A stretch of 64,000 nucleotides of DNA from CALLMM01 sp964429855 (GCA_964429855.1 CAYSDM010000012.1:21692-85691), one strand, 5' to 3'; shown: positions 24,589 to 34,496, numbered from the stretch's first letter. Notes: generated by a model from the sequence alone, not told the origin. A program made the numbers and translations.

Positions 24589-27240
24589 ATGCCTCAACCA
24601 CAGAGAGCGTTTTCCGGCGCGCGCCTGCGCATATTTACGTTATTCGCCGCCTGTTTGTTAAGCCTCGCGCTGCTTATCTCGACCCTGGCGGGAGAAAGCG
24701 CGCAGGGGCAGCGAAGCCGAAATGCGCGATCCGCCTCCTCGCCGCCGGTCAGCGGACGCCTGATCCTCATGCCATCCGCCAGCGTCATTGACGGCAGCTA
24801 CGGCTACCAGACCCTTAGCGCAGTGGTGAATTCGCCGGACGGAAGCGCGCTCGATGTGACCAGACGCGCCACGCTGACCTCCTCCAACCCCGCCGTCATC
24901 CGCATTGTGAACGGCGTTGCGCTGCCGGTGGGCGATGGACAGGCCCAGATTTCTGCCTCCCTGAACGGGCAGACCGCGCGCATGAGCATAACGGTTCGGA
25001 ATACGCGCACCGACTCCGCTCTGAGCTTCGAGAACGACATCACCCCCATTGTCATCAAAAATGGCTGTGCGGGAGCCGCCTGTCATGGTGCGCAGCACGG
25101 GCAAGCCGGTTTTAAGCTCTCCCTCTTCGGGTATGAGCCGGATAAAGACCGCGAATCGATCTGGACGGCGGATCGGGGACGGCGCATCAACTCCGGCGAT
25201 CCGGCGAACAGCATGCTGCTGCTCAAGCCGACGGGCGTGATCCCGCATGTGGGCGGCAAGCGTTTCTCAAAGGATTCGCTGGAGTACCGGACGATCCTGG
25301 CATGGATACGCGCCGGTGGTCCTTTGAATCCCCGTGGAAGCGCGAATACGGCGGGGAAGAGCGGCGGACCGCAGCTTGCCTCTGCCGGATCGCCTGTAAA
25401 GCCGGCGACCAGAGTGGAACTGGAAGGGATTTCGGTCTGGCCCGAAGAGCGCGTCATTACCGCGCCCAACTCCACCCATCAGATTCTGGTGACGGCGCGA
25501 TTCTCCGATGGCAGCGTTCGAGACGTTACGCCGATGGCGCGCTACTTCTCGGATGATGAGGGGATCGCCTCGGTCAATGGGCAGGGAGTTGTGACTGCGC
25601 TGCGGCACGGCGAGGCGAATATTATGGTGCGCTATCACGGAAAAGCCTCTGTCGCGCGCCTGATGGTGCTCACGCAGCCCCGTCCCGCCAGCTACCCGAA
25701 CATTCCGGAGAACAACTTCATTGATAAACATATCTTCGCCAAACTGAAGAAGATGGGGATCGTTCCGGCTCCTCTCAGCACGGATGCGGAGTTCATTCGG
25801 CGCGTCTCGCTGGACATTGCGGGAGTGTTGCCGACCTCCCGGCAGGCGCGCGATTTTGTCGCCTCGAAAGATCCCAACAAACGCGCCCGACTGATTGATG
25901 AACTGCTGGAGCGTCCCGAATACCAGGACGTGATGACGATTCAGTGGAGCGAACTGCTGCGCGTCAACCGGATATTCCTGCAGGAGCAGGGCGTCCGGCA
26001 GTATACCGGCTACATCCGCGACAGCTTTGCGGAGAACCGCCCGTTCGATCAGTTTGTCCGCGACCTGATCGGCAGCGTCGCCTATACCCGCGAGCAGGTC
26101 GAACAGAGTCGCGAGGGGCAGACCCGCGCTGAACAGGCGGTCTACCGCAAAGCCAGCGGGCACTACAGCGGGCCGATCAACTACTATCGCGTTACCGCCG
26201 ACCCCACCGAACTGACCACCTCGACCAGCCAGGTTTTCCTGGGCGTGCGGCTGGACTGCTCCCGCTGCCACAATCATCCCTTTGACCGCTGGACGATGAA
26301 GGACTTCTACGGATTCGCCGCCTACTTTGCGGGAACCGGGTATACGCCCGGCAAAGCGCGGGATGAGTTCGCCATCTATGTGGATAAAAACGGACAGATC
26401 GTCAACCCGCGCACGAATCAGGCGGCGCTTCCCAAACCGTTGACGGCGGCGGAGGGGGCGGCGGATACCGAAGGGAAGCGGCATAAGCTGCTGGCGGAGT
26501 GGATCACCTCCCGCGATAATCCGTTTTTTGCGCGCGCGGTGGTCAATCGCTTCTGGAAGCAGTTTTTCGGGCGGGGTATCGTGCATCCGGTGGACGATTT
26601 TCGCGCCACCAATCCCCCCGTCAATGAGCCGCTGCTGGATGCGCTGGCGAAGGACTTCATCGCCAGTAACTACGATGTCAAGCATCTGATACGCACGATC
26701 TGCAATTCACGCGCCTATCAGTTAAGCGATAAGACCAACCCGACCAACGAACGGGATACCAAGAACTTCTCCCATTTCTACAGCAAACGGCTGGGACCGG
26801 AGGTGCTGTTCGACGCGATTGTTACGGCGACCGGCGTGCCGGAGAGTTTCGGCGGCGCAGTGGCGCGGAGAGCGACCAACCTGCCGGACAACAATACCCC
26901 CTCCTACTTCCTGGACGTGTTCGGGCGCAGCCGCCGACTTCAGGTGCAGGAGCGCAGCGAGGCGACCTCCATGTCGCAGGCGCTGCATCTGATGAATGGC
27001 GATACCATTAACAATCGAATCAAGCATCCCGAAGGGAGGGTCGCCACGCTCCTGAAGTCGCAGTTAAGTCCGAAGGAAGTTATCGAGGAGTTATTCCTTT
27101 CGACACTCTGCCGCCTGCCTACTGCTCAGGAGACACAGCTAAGCCTCAAGTATATGGAGCAGTCGCCCACGCCGAAAGAGGGCTATGAAGACCTGTTGTG
27201 GGCGATTCTGAACTCGCGGGAGTTTATCTTCAACCATTGA
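24589..27240 (+). CDS. Ig-like/PSCyt1/DUF1549/DUF1553 protein
   Basis: An 883-residue exported protein. A signal peptide (FTLFAACLLSLALLISTLAG) is followed by a bacterial Ig-like (BIG2-type) domain at about residues 50-135, a cytochrome-c-like segment with the variant heme motif C-A-G-A-A-C-H (CX4CH), a second BIG2-type domain (VEDVTARFSDGSVRDVTP-like, about 265-360), then DUF1549 with CSRCHNHPFDRWTMKDFYGF and C-terminal DUF1553 (VVNRFWKQFFGRGIVHPVDD). It differs from the homologue at 5783, which has CXXCH and no Ig domains. GGAGGG precedes the ATG and a strong promoter lies at 24468-24496. Function of the family is unknown. Confidence 0.92.
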   Translation: MPQPQRAFSGARLRIFTLFAACLLSLALLISTLAGESAQGQRSRNARSASSPPVSGRLILMPSASVIDGSYGYQTLSAVVNSPDGSALDVTRRATLTSSNPAVIRIVNGVALPVGDGQAQISASLNGQTARMSITVRNTRTDSALSFENDITPIVIKNGCAGAACHGAQHGQAGFKLSLFGYEPDKDRESIWTADRGRRINSGDPANSMLLLKPTGVIPHVGGKRFSKDSLEYRTILAWIRAGGPLNPRGSANTAGKSGGPQLASAGSPVKPATRVELEGISVWPEERVITAPNSTHQILVTARFSDGSVRDVTPMARYFSDDEGIASVNGQGVVTALRHGEANIMVRYHGKASVARLMVLTQPRPASYPNIPENNFIDKHIFAKLKKMGIVPAPLSTDAEFIRRVSLDIAGVLPTSRQARDFVASKDPNKRARLIDELLERPEYQDVMTIQWSELLRVNRIFLQEQGVRQYTGYIRDSFAENRPFDQFVRDLIGSVAYTREQVEQSREGQTRAEQAVYRKASGHYSGPINYYRVTADPTELTTSTSQVFLGVRLDCSRCHNHPFDRWTMKDFYGFAAYFAGTGYTPGKARDEFAIYVDKNGQIVNPRTNQAALPKPLTAAEGAADTEGKRHKLLAEWITSRDNPFFARAVVNRFWKQFFGRGIVHPVDDFRATNPPVNEPLLDALAKDFIASNYDVKHLIRTICNSRAYQLSDKTNPTNERDTKNFSHFYSKRLGPEVLFDAIVTATGVPESFGGAVARRATNLPDNNTPSYFLDVFGRSRRLQVQERSEATSMSQALHLMNGDTINNRIKHPEGRVATLLKSQLSPKEVIEELFLSTLCRLPTAQETQLSLKYMEQSPTPKEGYEDLLWAILNSREFIFNH

Positions 27241-27348
27241 GATGGAAGGAACGGGCAGGAACTCGGGAACGAGGGAGCTTTAGAGAGAGAGACATCGCCG
27301 GAATCATCGCAGGCGTCGCAGAGGGGAAAGGTCGGATTCCTGTTTTAT

Positions 27349-28473
27349 ATGGGGCATGGTCACCTGACCCAGTTTCAGAATTTTCAGGAGTGTCTGCCCG
27401 CAGAATATGCGGGTCGCGCCGAGTGGATTCCGCTCTATGGCGACTCATCGGGCGATCCGCTGTGCCGTCTGCGCTTTTTTCCGCATGATTGGCGCTACTC
27501 CCGGCATCAACGCTGGCACGCCATGACCGGCATTGCGCGTCATAAGCGGTGGGACGGGCTGTTCTTTGCGGCGGTGTCGTTCAAGTTTCTGCCGTTCTTT
27601 CGTCGCCATCCCTGTTATGTCTATCACGACCTCTCTCCCTCGCTGATCCGCGCGCTGGGCTACGATCCGCCGGTGGAGGGGAATCTGCTGCGGGCAATCA
27701 AGAACCGCCTCCAGAGCAAGACCTTTCAGGCGGCGCGTGGCGTATTCGCCATGTCGCGCTGTTCGGCGGAGGGGATCGCGCTGGACTACGGGGTGCGGCG
27801 GGAGCGGCTGCATATCTCGCATCCAGGCGCAAACCTGAAGCGATGGCGGTTTGTGGATCGCCGTCCGCGTCCCGCGAATCGCCCTGTGCGTTTGCTGATG
27901 GTCGGCGGATGGTTCCGGCTCAAGGGCGGCAATCTGCTGCTGGAGTGGGCCGAACGGACGCAGGCGAAGAACTGGGAACTGGATATTGTCACCTGGCCCG
28001 GACAGTTTCCAGACTGGGTGGATGAGATCATGGGGCATCCCGCGCAGGACGCCGTTATCAGCCGCTCGCTGGCTCCGCGCCTGCCCAATGTGCGCATTCA
28101 TGTCGGCGTCAAGGCGAACACGCCGGAGAACCTGTCGCTCTATGAGCAGGCGGACATCTACTGTCATCCGACGCTGGCGGACGGGACTCCGATTGCCATT
28201 CTGGAGGCGATGGCGACCGGGCTTCCGGTGGTGGCGAGCGGCATCTCCGGCATCCCGGAGATGATCCGGGAGAACGAAACCGGTCTGCTGCATCGCGCCG
28301 GGGATGTGGAACAGATGGAGGAGCGGCTCCGGTCACTGATCGAAGATGCCTCGCTACGTCTTAAACTTGGGTACGCGGCGCGCCAATCCTGTGAAGACTA
28401 TTTCAATGTCGAAAGGCAACTGAGGGACATATTCACCGTGATTGACCGTGACCGGCAGACACGGGGTGAGTGA
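27349..28473 (+). CDS. Glycosyltransferase family 4 protein
   Basis: A GT-B fold glycosyltransferase, 374 residues from the ATG at 27349. The C-terminal donor-binding domain is clear: LLMVGGWFRLKGGNLLLEWA, YEQADIYCHPTLADGTPIAI with LEAMATGLPVVASGISGIPE. It probably transfers a sugar to an envelope glycan. The start is doubtful: the codons just before the ATG read KVGFLFY, a typical first beta strand, and the frame is open right back to the stop of the preceding gene at 27240 but holds no ATG, GTG or TTG. It separates a DUF1549/DUF1553 gene from its DUF1501 partner, an unusual position. Confidence 0.85.
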   Translation: MGHGHLTQFQNFQECLPAEYAGRAEWIPLYGDSSGDPLCRLRFFPHDWRYSRHQRWHAMTGIARHKRWDGLFFAAVSFKFLPFFRRHPCYVYHDLSPSLIRALGYDPPVEGNLLRAIKNRLQSKTFQAARGVFAMSRCSAEGIALDYGVRRERLHISHPGANLKRWRFVDRRPRPANRPVRLLMVGGWFRLKGGNLLLEWAERTQAKNWELDIVTWPGQFPDWVDEIMGHPAQDAVISRSLAPRLPNVRIHVGVKANTPENLSLYEQADIYCHPTLADGTPIAILEAMATGLPVVASGISGIPEMIRENETGLLHRAGDVEQMEERLRSLIEDASLRLKLGYAARQSCEDYFNVERQLRDIFTVIDRDRQTRGE

Positions 28474-28635
28474 GGACGGACACGCTTCATTCAGATGCTG
28501 CCCTTGCTGCGTCAGCGGCGAGGGGGCAAGTCTTCATTTCGCAGACGCCGGCAGCCAACCTGTACAACGACACACTCACACATAGATCAGGCGAACAGTC
28601 AGAGGCGCGCAGGGCGCGTCGGTAAGGGGAACGGG

Positions 28636-29976
28636 ATGGATAAAAGAGAACTGGAGCAGTTGGGAAGCTACATTGACCGAACATGCGAGGGACTGACACG
28701 CCGCCAACTGCTGAAGGTGGGCGCGGTCAGCTTCCTGGGACTGGGGCTGACCGAGTTCCTGGCATTGAAGGCGGGAGCGGACGCGCCGCAGCGCCCGAAG
28801 AGCAAGGGGGCGACCCGTGATGTCTCCGTCATTCTGCTCTGGATGGCGGGGGGGCCGAGCCATGTGGACACCTTCGATCCCAAGCCCAACGCGCCGGAGA
28901 CGATCCGGGGACCATTTGAGGCGATCAAGACCGTTGCGCCCGGCATGATGCTTTCGGAGCATCTGCCGAAACTGGCGAAAGTCGCCGACCGATTCAGCAT
29001 TCTGCGCTCGGTGACGCACGGCGACGGGGCGCATGAACGCGCTCAGCACTATATGCAGACCGGCTATCTGCCCATCCCGACGATGGAGTTTCCCTCCTAT
29101 GGAGCCGTGCTGGCGCGCGAGCGCGGCATGGCAAACAGTCTTCCCGCCTACGTAACGCTGCTGGGACGCGACGGAGAGGGCTACGGACCGGGTTTCCTGG
29201 GCGGCTCCTACAGCCCCTTCTTCGCGGGAAATCCCAACGACGGTAACTATCGCGTGCCTGACCTGCCGCTGCCGGAGGGCGTGAACCGCAACCGTCTGGA
29301 TCGTCGGCGCGCGCTGCTGCAGACGCTCGATACGCTGGCGCGCAGCAACGATGCCGTCAAATCTATGGACACATTCTTCCATAACGCCTATAATCTGGTC
29401 ACCTCGACCGGTTCTCAGCAGGCGTTTGAGATCGGGCAGGAGTCGGCGCAGATTCGCGACCTGTATGGGCGCAACCCGTTCGGACAGTCATGCCTGCTGG
29501 CGCGTCGTCTGGTGTCGGCGGGCGTTCGGTTTGTCACCATCACACAGGGCGGCTGGGATACGCATGAGAATAACTTCCCGTCGCTTCGGAACGGTCTGTT
29601 GCCGACGATAGATCAGGGAATGAGCGCGTTGATCGGCGATCTGGCGCAGCGCGGAATGCTGGATACCACGCTGGTGATCTGGATGGGCGAGTTCGGGCGC
29701 ACGCCGGAGATCAACAAGAACCGGAATCCGGGGCGCGATCACTGGCCCAACGCGATGTCGGTGGTGATGGCGGGCGGCGGGACACGCGGCGGAATGGTGA
29801 TCGGCGAGACGGACGAGCGGGCGATGGGACCGAAAGAGCGGCCGATCCATGTGGAGGATCTCGCTGCAACCATCTATCATGCGCTCGGTATTGACCCGGA
29901 GAAGGAGTATATCACTCCGACAGGGCGTCCGGTGCGCCTCTCCAATGACGGTAAAGTGATCCGGGAGCTATTCTAG
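28636..29976 (+). CDS. DUF1501 protein with Tat signal (second set)
   Basis: A 446-residue DUF1501 protein. The ATG at 28636 is preceded by AAGGGGA; longer starts would add a non-conserved Arg-rich stretch. A Tat signal is at about residues 20-40 (LTRRQLLKVGAVSFLGLGL). Family motifs: ILLWMAGGPSHVDTFDPKPN, FGQSCLLARRLVSAGVRFVT, WDTHENNF, WMGEFGRTPEINKN and GRDHWPNAMSVVMAGGG. It is the expected partner of the DUF1549/DUF1553 protein at 24589, from which it is separated by the glycosyltransferase. The peptidase gene follows after 5 bp. Confidence 0.93.
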   Translation: MDKRELEQLGSYIDRTCEGLTRRQLLKVGAVSFLGLGLTEFLALKAGADAPQRPKSKGATRDVSVILLWMAGGPSHVDTFDPKPNAPETIRGPFEAIKTVAPGMMLSEHLPKLAKVADRFSILRSVTHGDGAHERAQHYMQTGYLPIPTMEFPSYGAVLARERGMANSLPAYVTLLGRDGEGYGPGFLGGSYSPFFAGNPNDGNYRVPDLPLPEGVNRNRLDRRRALLQTLDTLARSNDAVKSMDTFFHNAYNLVTSTGSQQAFEIGQESAQIRDLYGRNPFGQSCLLARRLVSAGVRFVTITQGGWDTHENNFPSLRNGLLPTIDQGMSALIGDLAQRGMLDTTLVIWMGEFGRTPEINKNRNPGRDHWPNAMSVVMAGGGTRGGMVIGETDERAMGPKERPIHVEDLAATIYHALGIDPEKEYITPTGRPVRLSNDGKVIRELF

Positions 29977-29981
29977 CCTCC

Positions 29982-31025
29982 ATGCTCGATTCCACCGATC
30001 TGATCCGCGAACTGACCGCCATTCCGGGACCGCCGGGCAATGAGGAGGCGGTCAGCGCCGCCGTTCGCGCCTACGCCGAAGCGCTGGGCTACGCCTGCTA
30101 TCTGGACGCGAAGGGCAACCTGCTGATTCCTCTGCCGACCGGAGGGGAGCCGCTAACGACTCCCCGCATCGTCGTTACCGCTCATCTGGACGAACTGGGG
30201 CTGATGATTTCACAGATAGAGCCGGATGGCTCGGCGCGAGTGATCCCGATGGGCGGACTCTATCCCTGGAAGTGGGGAGAGCAGCCGGTAGAGATCATAG
30301 CGCAGCCGGAGCCGGTTCCGGGCATCATCTCCTTCGGCTGTATTCACACCAACTCGCCCCTGTCGGTGGCGCATCATGCCCGGAATGAGCCGCTGACCTG
30401 GGAGCAGACGTATATCTTCACGGGGATGCTGCCGGAGGAACTGGAAGCGCGGGGCGTGCGTCCCGGCGTGCGCGTCGCCTTGGCGCGGGATCGGCGAACC
30501 GTGCGGGAGATAGGCCCGTACCTCTGCGGCTACTTTCTAGACGACCGCGCCGATCTGGCGGTGATGCTGATGGCGCTGGAGAGGCTGCGAGATAGGACCT
30601 TCCCGCAGGGCGTTCTCTTTGCCGCCACCGTCTCCGAGGAGGTAGGAGGCGAAGGCGCGCTCTATCTGATGCAGCAGTATCGCCCGGACCTCTGTCTTGC
30701 GCTGGAGATTGGACCCTCCGTCCCGGAGAGCCACTTCCTGCCGGATGAGCAGCCTACCATCTGGGTCAACGACAGCTTTGCCGCCATGTCCGCCCGCGAC
30801 ATCGAAGAGATGCATCGTCTCTGCGCGCAGTTAGAACTTGTCCCGCACTGGCAGGCGCTCTCTCGCGGCGGTTCGGATGCCTCCTGCGCGGCGGCGCGCG
30901 GTCTGACGGCGCGCCCGATCACCCTCGGACTTCCTCTTGAAAACTCGCACGGCTATGAGATCATGCACCGCGATGCGCCGACTGTTCTGGCGCATCTGCT
31001 CGCCGCTTACCTTCAACAGAAGTAG
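29982..31025 (+). CDS. M42 family aminopeptidase
   Basis: A 347-residue cytosolic metallopeptidase of the M42 (glutamyl aminopeptidase/TET) family, which forms large self-compartmentalising complexes that trim peptides. Dizinc ligands are visible: TAHLDELGLMI (His and Asp), LDDRADLAVML (bridging Asp), SEEVGGEGA (catalytic and metal Glu), and LEIGPSVPESH. It is 5 bp from the DUF1501 stop and 26 bp from the next gene, so it is in the same transcript. The link to the DUF1501 pair is positional only. Confidence 0.9.
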   Translation: MLDSTDLIRELTAIPGPPGNEEAVSAAVRAYAEALGYACYLDAKGNLLIPLPTGGEPLTTPRIVVTAHLDELGLMISQIEPDGSARVIPMGGLYPWKWGEQPVEIIAQPEPVPGIISFGCIHTNSPLSVAHHARNEPLTWEQTYIFTGMLPEELEARGVRPGVRVALARDRRTVREIGPYLCGYFLDDRADLAVMLMALERLRDRTFPQGVLFAATVSEEVGGEGALYLMQQYRPDLCLALEIGPSVPESHFLPDEQPTIWVNDSFAAMSARDIEEMHRLCAQLELVPHWQALSRGGSDASCAAARGLTARPITLGLPLENSHGYEIMHRDAPTVLAHLLAAYLQQK

Positions 31026-31051
31026 CGCGAACTTGCGCCTGGAGAGAATAT

Positions 31052-31807
31052 ATGCGTGAACTGCAGGGGCGAACCGCGCTGATTACGGGCGGAACCCGGG
31101 GGATCGGCGCGGCAATTGCGCGAGTCTACGCGGAGCAGGGGATGCGTCTTGCGCTCAACTATCGGACAGATCATGCCAGCGCGCGGCAAACCCTCGCGCA
31201 GCTTCCCGGCGAGGGGCACTGCCTGATTGCGGCGGATATCTCCGATCCCGCGCAGACTCAGGCGATGGTGACGCAGGCGGTGGAGGCGTTAGGGCGGCTG
31301 GATGTGCTGGTCAATAACGCTGCCGTCTATGCCTGTCAGTCGTTCCAGACGGAGCGCTATGAGGAGTGGCAGGATGCCTGGAGGCGCACGCTGGACCTGA
31401 ATCTAATGGGAGCGGTCAACGCCACCTACTGCGCCCTGCCGCAGATGCGATTCCAGGGCAGCGGCAAGGTGATCTTCATCGGGTCACGCGGGGGATTTCG
31501 CGGGGAGACCGAAGCGCCTGCCTATGCAGTCGCCAAGATCGGACTGGTGGGGTTTACGCGCAGTCTGGCGCGCGCGCTGGCGAGCGAGAAGGTCTATGCC
31601 TACTGCATCGCGCCGGGCTGGGTGGACACCGATATGTCGCGCCAGCGTATGGAGCCGCAGATGGAGCGAATCCTGACGGAGATTCCCTTCGGGCGCGTTG
31701 CCTCCGTCGAGGATGTGGCGGGCGTCGCCCGGTTCCTTGCAACCGACGCCGCCGACTATCTGACTGGCATTACGATCACCGTCACCGGCGGTCAGGCGAT
31801 CTTCTAG
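31052..31807 (+). CDS. Short-chain dehydrogenase/reductase
   Basis: A 251-residue NAD(P)-dependent classical SDR. The cofactor motif TGGTRGIG lies at about residues 12-19, NNAA follows at about 88-91, and the catalytic Ser and Tyr-x3-Lys are in FIGSRGG and YAVAKIGLVGFTRSLAR. The C-terminus ends with the usual YLTGITITVTGGQAIF. It looks like a FabG-type 3-oxoacyl reductase, but the substrate cannot be read from sequence and no fatty-acid genes are adjacent. GGAGAG precedes the ATG; 26-bp gap from the M42 gene. Confidence 0.92.
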   Translation: MRELQGRTALITGGTRGIGAAIARVYAEQGMRLALNYRTDHASARQTLAQLPGEGHCLIAADISDPAQTQAMVTQAVEALGRLDVLVNNAAVYACQSFQTERYEEWQDAWRRTLDLNLMGAVNATYCALPQMRFQGSGKVIFIGSRGGFRGETEAPAYAVAKIGLVGFTRSLARALASEKVYAYCIAPGWVDTDMSRQRMEPQMERILTEIPFGRVASVEDVAGVARFLATDAADYLTGITITVTGGQAIF

Positions 31808-31861
31808 CCTTCGTCCCGTCTCTCATCGTCTCTGATCGTCTCCCGGTATTCCGAGGCTTCT

Positions 31862-33838
31862 ATGAACGCAGCCCCGCAGCCACAATCCGCGCCGGAACCA
31901 GACCCCATTTCTGCCCGCCGATTTGCGCCGGTGACGCTCCGCTCCGTGCTGATAGGGGCGGCGGGCGGCGTGGCGGTGGTGATCCTGCAGGTCGTCTCCA
32001 AAGCAGCACCCAGTACCGTGATTCTGCCCCTGGGGAGCGCCACCACGCTGTTTCCGGGGGGGGTGCTCTGTCTGTTCACGATGGCGGTCGCCAATCTGCT
32101 GCTGAAGCGGTGGCGTCCTTCGGCGGTCTTTCAGCCGGGCGAATTTGCGGTGGTCTTCGGGATGGTAACCGTCGCGGCAAGCATCGGGGCGCAGGATCAG
32201 CTTCAGTATCTGCTTCCCACGATGGTCTACCCGTTCCGGCAGGCGCAGGACGCCGCTTCAGGAGAGTTTCGTAAATTTATCCCGGAGTGGTACGCGCCGC
32301 GTGATCCGTCGGTCGTCGAACCCTACTATCAGGGCAATCAGAGCTTCTGGAACCCGCAGTTCTGGCTGCCCTGGGTGATTCCGGTCGCCGTCTGGATCGT
32401 GTGGACGATGGCGCTGGGAATAACCATCTGGGCGTGGAACGTGATTTTACGCCGCCGCTGGATGGATCACGACCGCCTCGTTTTTCCCTGCGTGCAGCTT
32501 CCGCTGGAGATGTGCCGCGCCGGAGGTTTCAACGGAATGTTGAGCGGACGGCTCTTCTGGGGCGGCTTTCTCTTCGCGGTCGTCTTCAACTCCCTCACCA
32601 GTCTCAACGGCTTCATTCCGACAATTCCGGCGATCCCAACCTGGTATTCGGCGACTCCCGTCCTCGAAGCCGCGCCGGCACCCTGGAACGCCCTTGCACC
32701 GATGTCCTTGACATGGGACCCCTTCCATATCGGTATCTGCTACTTCATTCCGCTGGATATCCTCTTCAGTTCGTGGTTTTTCTACCTGCTCCGGAAGGGG
32801 ATGGAGGTGTTCGGCTTCGCGATGGGCTGGCGCGAACTGGGATGGGACGCTAACGGATTCCCCTATACCCGCGCGCAGGCGTCGGGAGCGTGGATCGTTC
32901 TCTTCTTCCTGCTGGTCTGGGCGGAACGGAAGCATCTGGCGCGAGTCTTCCGGGCCGGATTCGGACTGCGCGCCGATCTGGACGATTCCGATGAACCCGG
33001 CTCCTATCGGTGGGCGGCGCGCTGGCTGGTGCTCGGAACGCTGTTTCTCGTCGGGTTCAGCGTCGTCTCCGGCATGTCCATCTGGCTGACCCTCGCCTAC
33101 TACGCCTTCTTCTTCATGCTCTATGTGACCATGACTCGCATCTACGCGCAGGTCGGTCCGCCGATTCTGGAACTCTATTTCATAGACCCGCAGCGATTCA
33201 TCACCTCGACCTTCGGGACACAGTGGGATACGCCGCGCTCCTGGACGCTCTTTTCGCTGAACTACTGGATCAACCGCGATCATCGCGGGCAGCCAATGGC
33301 GCATCAACTGTCGGCGTTTCGCGTCGGCAACAGCTGTCACGTGCCGCCGCGTGCCATGGGCGGACTGGTCCTGGTCGCCTTTCTGATCGGCACGGTGACC
33401 TGTCTGCTCGCCGGTCTGCACTGGGCGTACCGACTGGGCGAGGATCAGTGGGTGACGGGGGGATGGCGCGAAGCCGCCGCCGGTCTGACCGTCAGCCGCT
33501 ATCGCCAGTGGACGCTGACGCCCTCCGGTCCGCACTGGCTGGAGGTCGGCTTTCTGAGCGTCGGAGCCGTCATCACCTGGACGCTCGCCAAGCTGCAGTA
33601 CACGATTATCGGTTTCCCCTTCCATCCCATCGGGTTTGCGCTGGCGATGTGTTTTGCGGTCGAATACAACTGGCCTGCTTTCCTGATCGCCTGGCTGTTC
33701 AAGCTGCTCCTGTTTCGTTATGGCGGGCGAGGAATGTACCTGCGTTTCGCGCCCTTCTTTCTGGGACTGATTCTGGGAGCCGTTATCACGCCGCTGGCAT
33801 GGGGATTTCTGAGTTGGCTGTTCGAATGGAACCGCTGA
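31862..33838 (+). CDS. Large polytopic membrane protein (DUF6785/DUF6784-like)
   Basis: A 658-residue integral membrane protein with roughly 12 or more hydrophobic helices, for example VLIGAAGGVAVVILQVVSKA near residue 30 and VWIVWTMALGITIWAWNVIL near 180. It resembles the uncharacterised DUF6785/DUF6784 proteins of Planctomycetes and Armatimonadota, which have an OPT-transporter-like look. No transport substrate can be proposed. The GAGG before the ATG is weak. It lies 54 bp after the SDR gene and 25 bp before marC in a plus-strand run. Confidence 0.75.
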   Translation: MNAAPQPQSAPEPDPISARRFAPVTLRSVLIGAAGGVAVVILQVVSKAAPSTVILPLGSATTLFPGGVLCLFTMAVANLLLKRWRPSAVFQPGEFAVVFGMVTVAASIGAQDQLQYLLPTMVYPFRQAQDAASGEFRKFIPEWYAPRDPSVVEPYYQGNQSFWNPQFWLPWVIPVAVWIVWTMALGITIWAWNVILRRRWMDHDRLVFPCVQLPLEMCRAGGFNGMLSGRLFWGGFLFAVVFNSLTSLNGFIPTIPAIPTWYSATPVLEAAPAPWNALAPMSLTWDPFHIGICYFIPLDILFSSWFFYLLRKGMEVFGFAMGWRELGWDANGFPYTRAQASGAWIVLFFLLVWAERKHLARVFRAGFGLRADLDDSDEPGSYRWAARWLVLGTLFLVGFSVVSGMSIWLTLAYYAFFFMLYVTMTRIYAQVGPPILELYFIDPQRFITSTFGTQWDTPRSWTLFSLNYWINRDHRGQPMAHQLSAFRVGNSCHVPPRAMGGLVLVAFLIGTVTCLLAGLHWAYRLGEDQWVTGGWREAAAGLTVSRYRQWTLTPSGPHWLEVGFLSVGAVITWTLAKLQYTIIGFPFHPIGFALAMCFAVEYNWPAFLIAWLFKLLLFRYGGRGMYLRFAPFFLGLILGAVITPLAWGFLSWLFEWNR

Positions 33839-33863
33839 TTTTTGCTGCTCGGTAAGGGAGGAT

Positions 33864-34496
33864 ATGGAAGCGTTAACGCCTCTGCTAAAGACGACAATTG
33901 CGCTGATCGTGGTGGTTAATCCAATCGGGGCGGCGCCGGTCTTTCTGAGCCTGACGCACGGGCAGAGCGACGAAGCGCGCCGCCAGATGGCGCGCACTGC
34001 CGCGCTGGCGACCGTGCTAATCCTGCTGGCGGCGGCGCTGGCGGGAAAATGGCTGCTTCTGCTGTTTGGCATCAGCCTGCCGAGTTTCAAAGTGGCGGGA
34101 GGGATGCTGTTTCTGCTGATGGGGCTGGATATGCTCAATGCGCGTCCGAGCCGCAGCCGCGAGACACCGGAAGAGACGGCGGAAGCCGGAAGGCGCAAAG
34201 AGATCGCGGTCGTGCCGATCGCGATTCCGCAACTTGCCGGACCGGGAGCCATCGGGTCGGTGATCCTCTTTGCGGACGCCGGTCCGTTCTGGCCTCATAT
34301 GCTGGTGGTCGCCGGGGTGATTCTGGCGGTCGGGGTCATCTCGTGGGTGTCGCTGCGGCTGGCCGCTCCCATCGGGATGGCGCTGGGAACCACCGGAATC
34401 AACATCTTCACCCGGATCATGGGTCTGATAGTGGTGGCGGTGGCGGTCGAGTTTATCGTCAGCGGACTGCGCGCCCTCTGGAAGACCGCCGTTTAG
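33864..34496 (+). CDS. MarC family membrane protein
   Basis: A 210-residue inner-membrane protein with six predicted helices. The MarC-family start LLKTTIALIVVVNPIGAAPV and the paired second-half motif VPIAIPQLAGPGAIGSVI are both present. Despite the name, MarC is not a proven multiple-antibiotic-resistance protein; the family function is unknown. GGGAGG lies just before the ATG. It is convergent with the TPR gene, leaving only 18 bp between the stops. Confidence 0.93.
   Translation: MEALTPLLKTTIALIVVVNPIGAAPVFLSLTHGQSDEARRQMARTAALATVLILLAAALAGKWLLLLFGISLPSFKVAGGMLFLLMGLDMLNARPSRSRETPEETAEAGRRKEIAVVPIAIPQLAGPGAIGSVILFADAGPFWPHMLVVAGVILAVGVISWVSLRLAAPIGMALGTTGINIFTRIMGLIVVAVAVEFIVSGLRALWKTAV

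Noticed and set aside
32447..34252. 601-codon minus-strand frame across the membrane protein and marC
   Set aside because: It crosses two real genes antisense, and its Gln/Arg/Glu-rich product has no domain.
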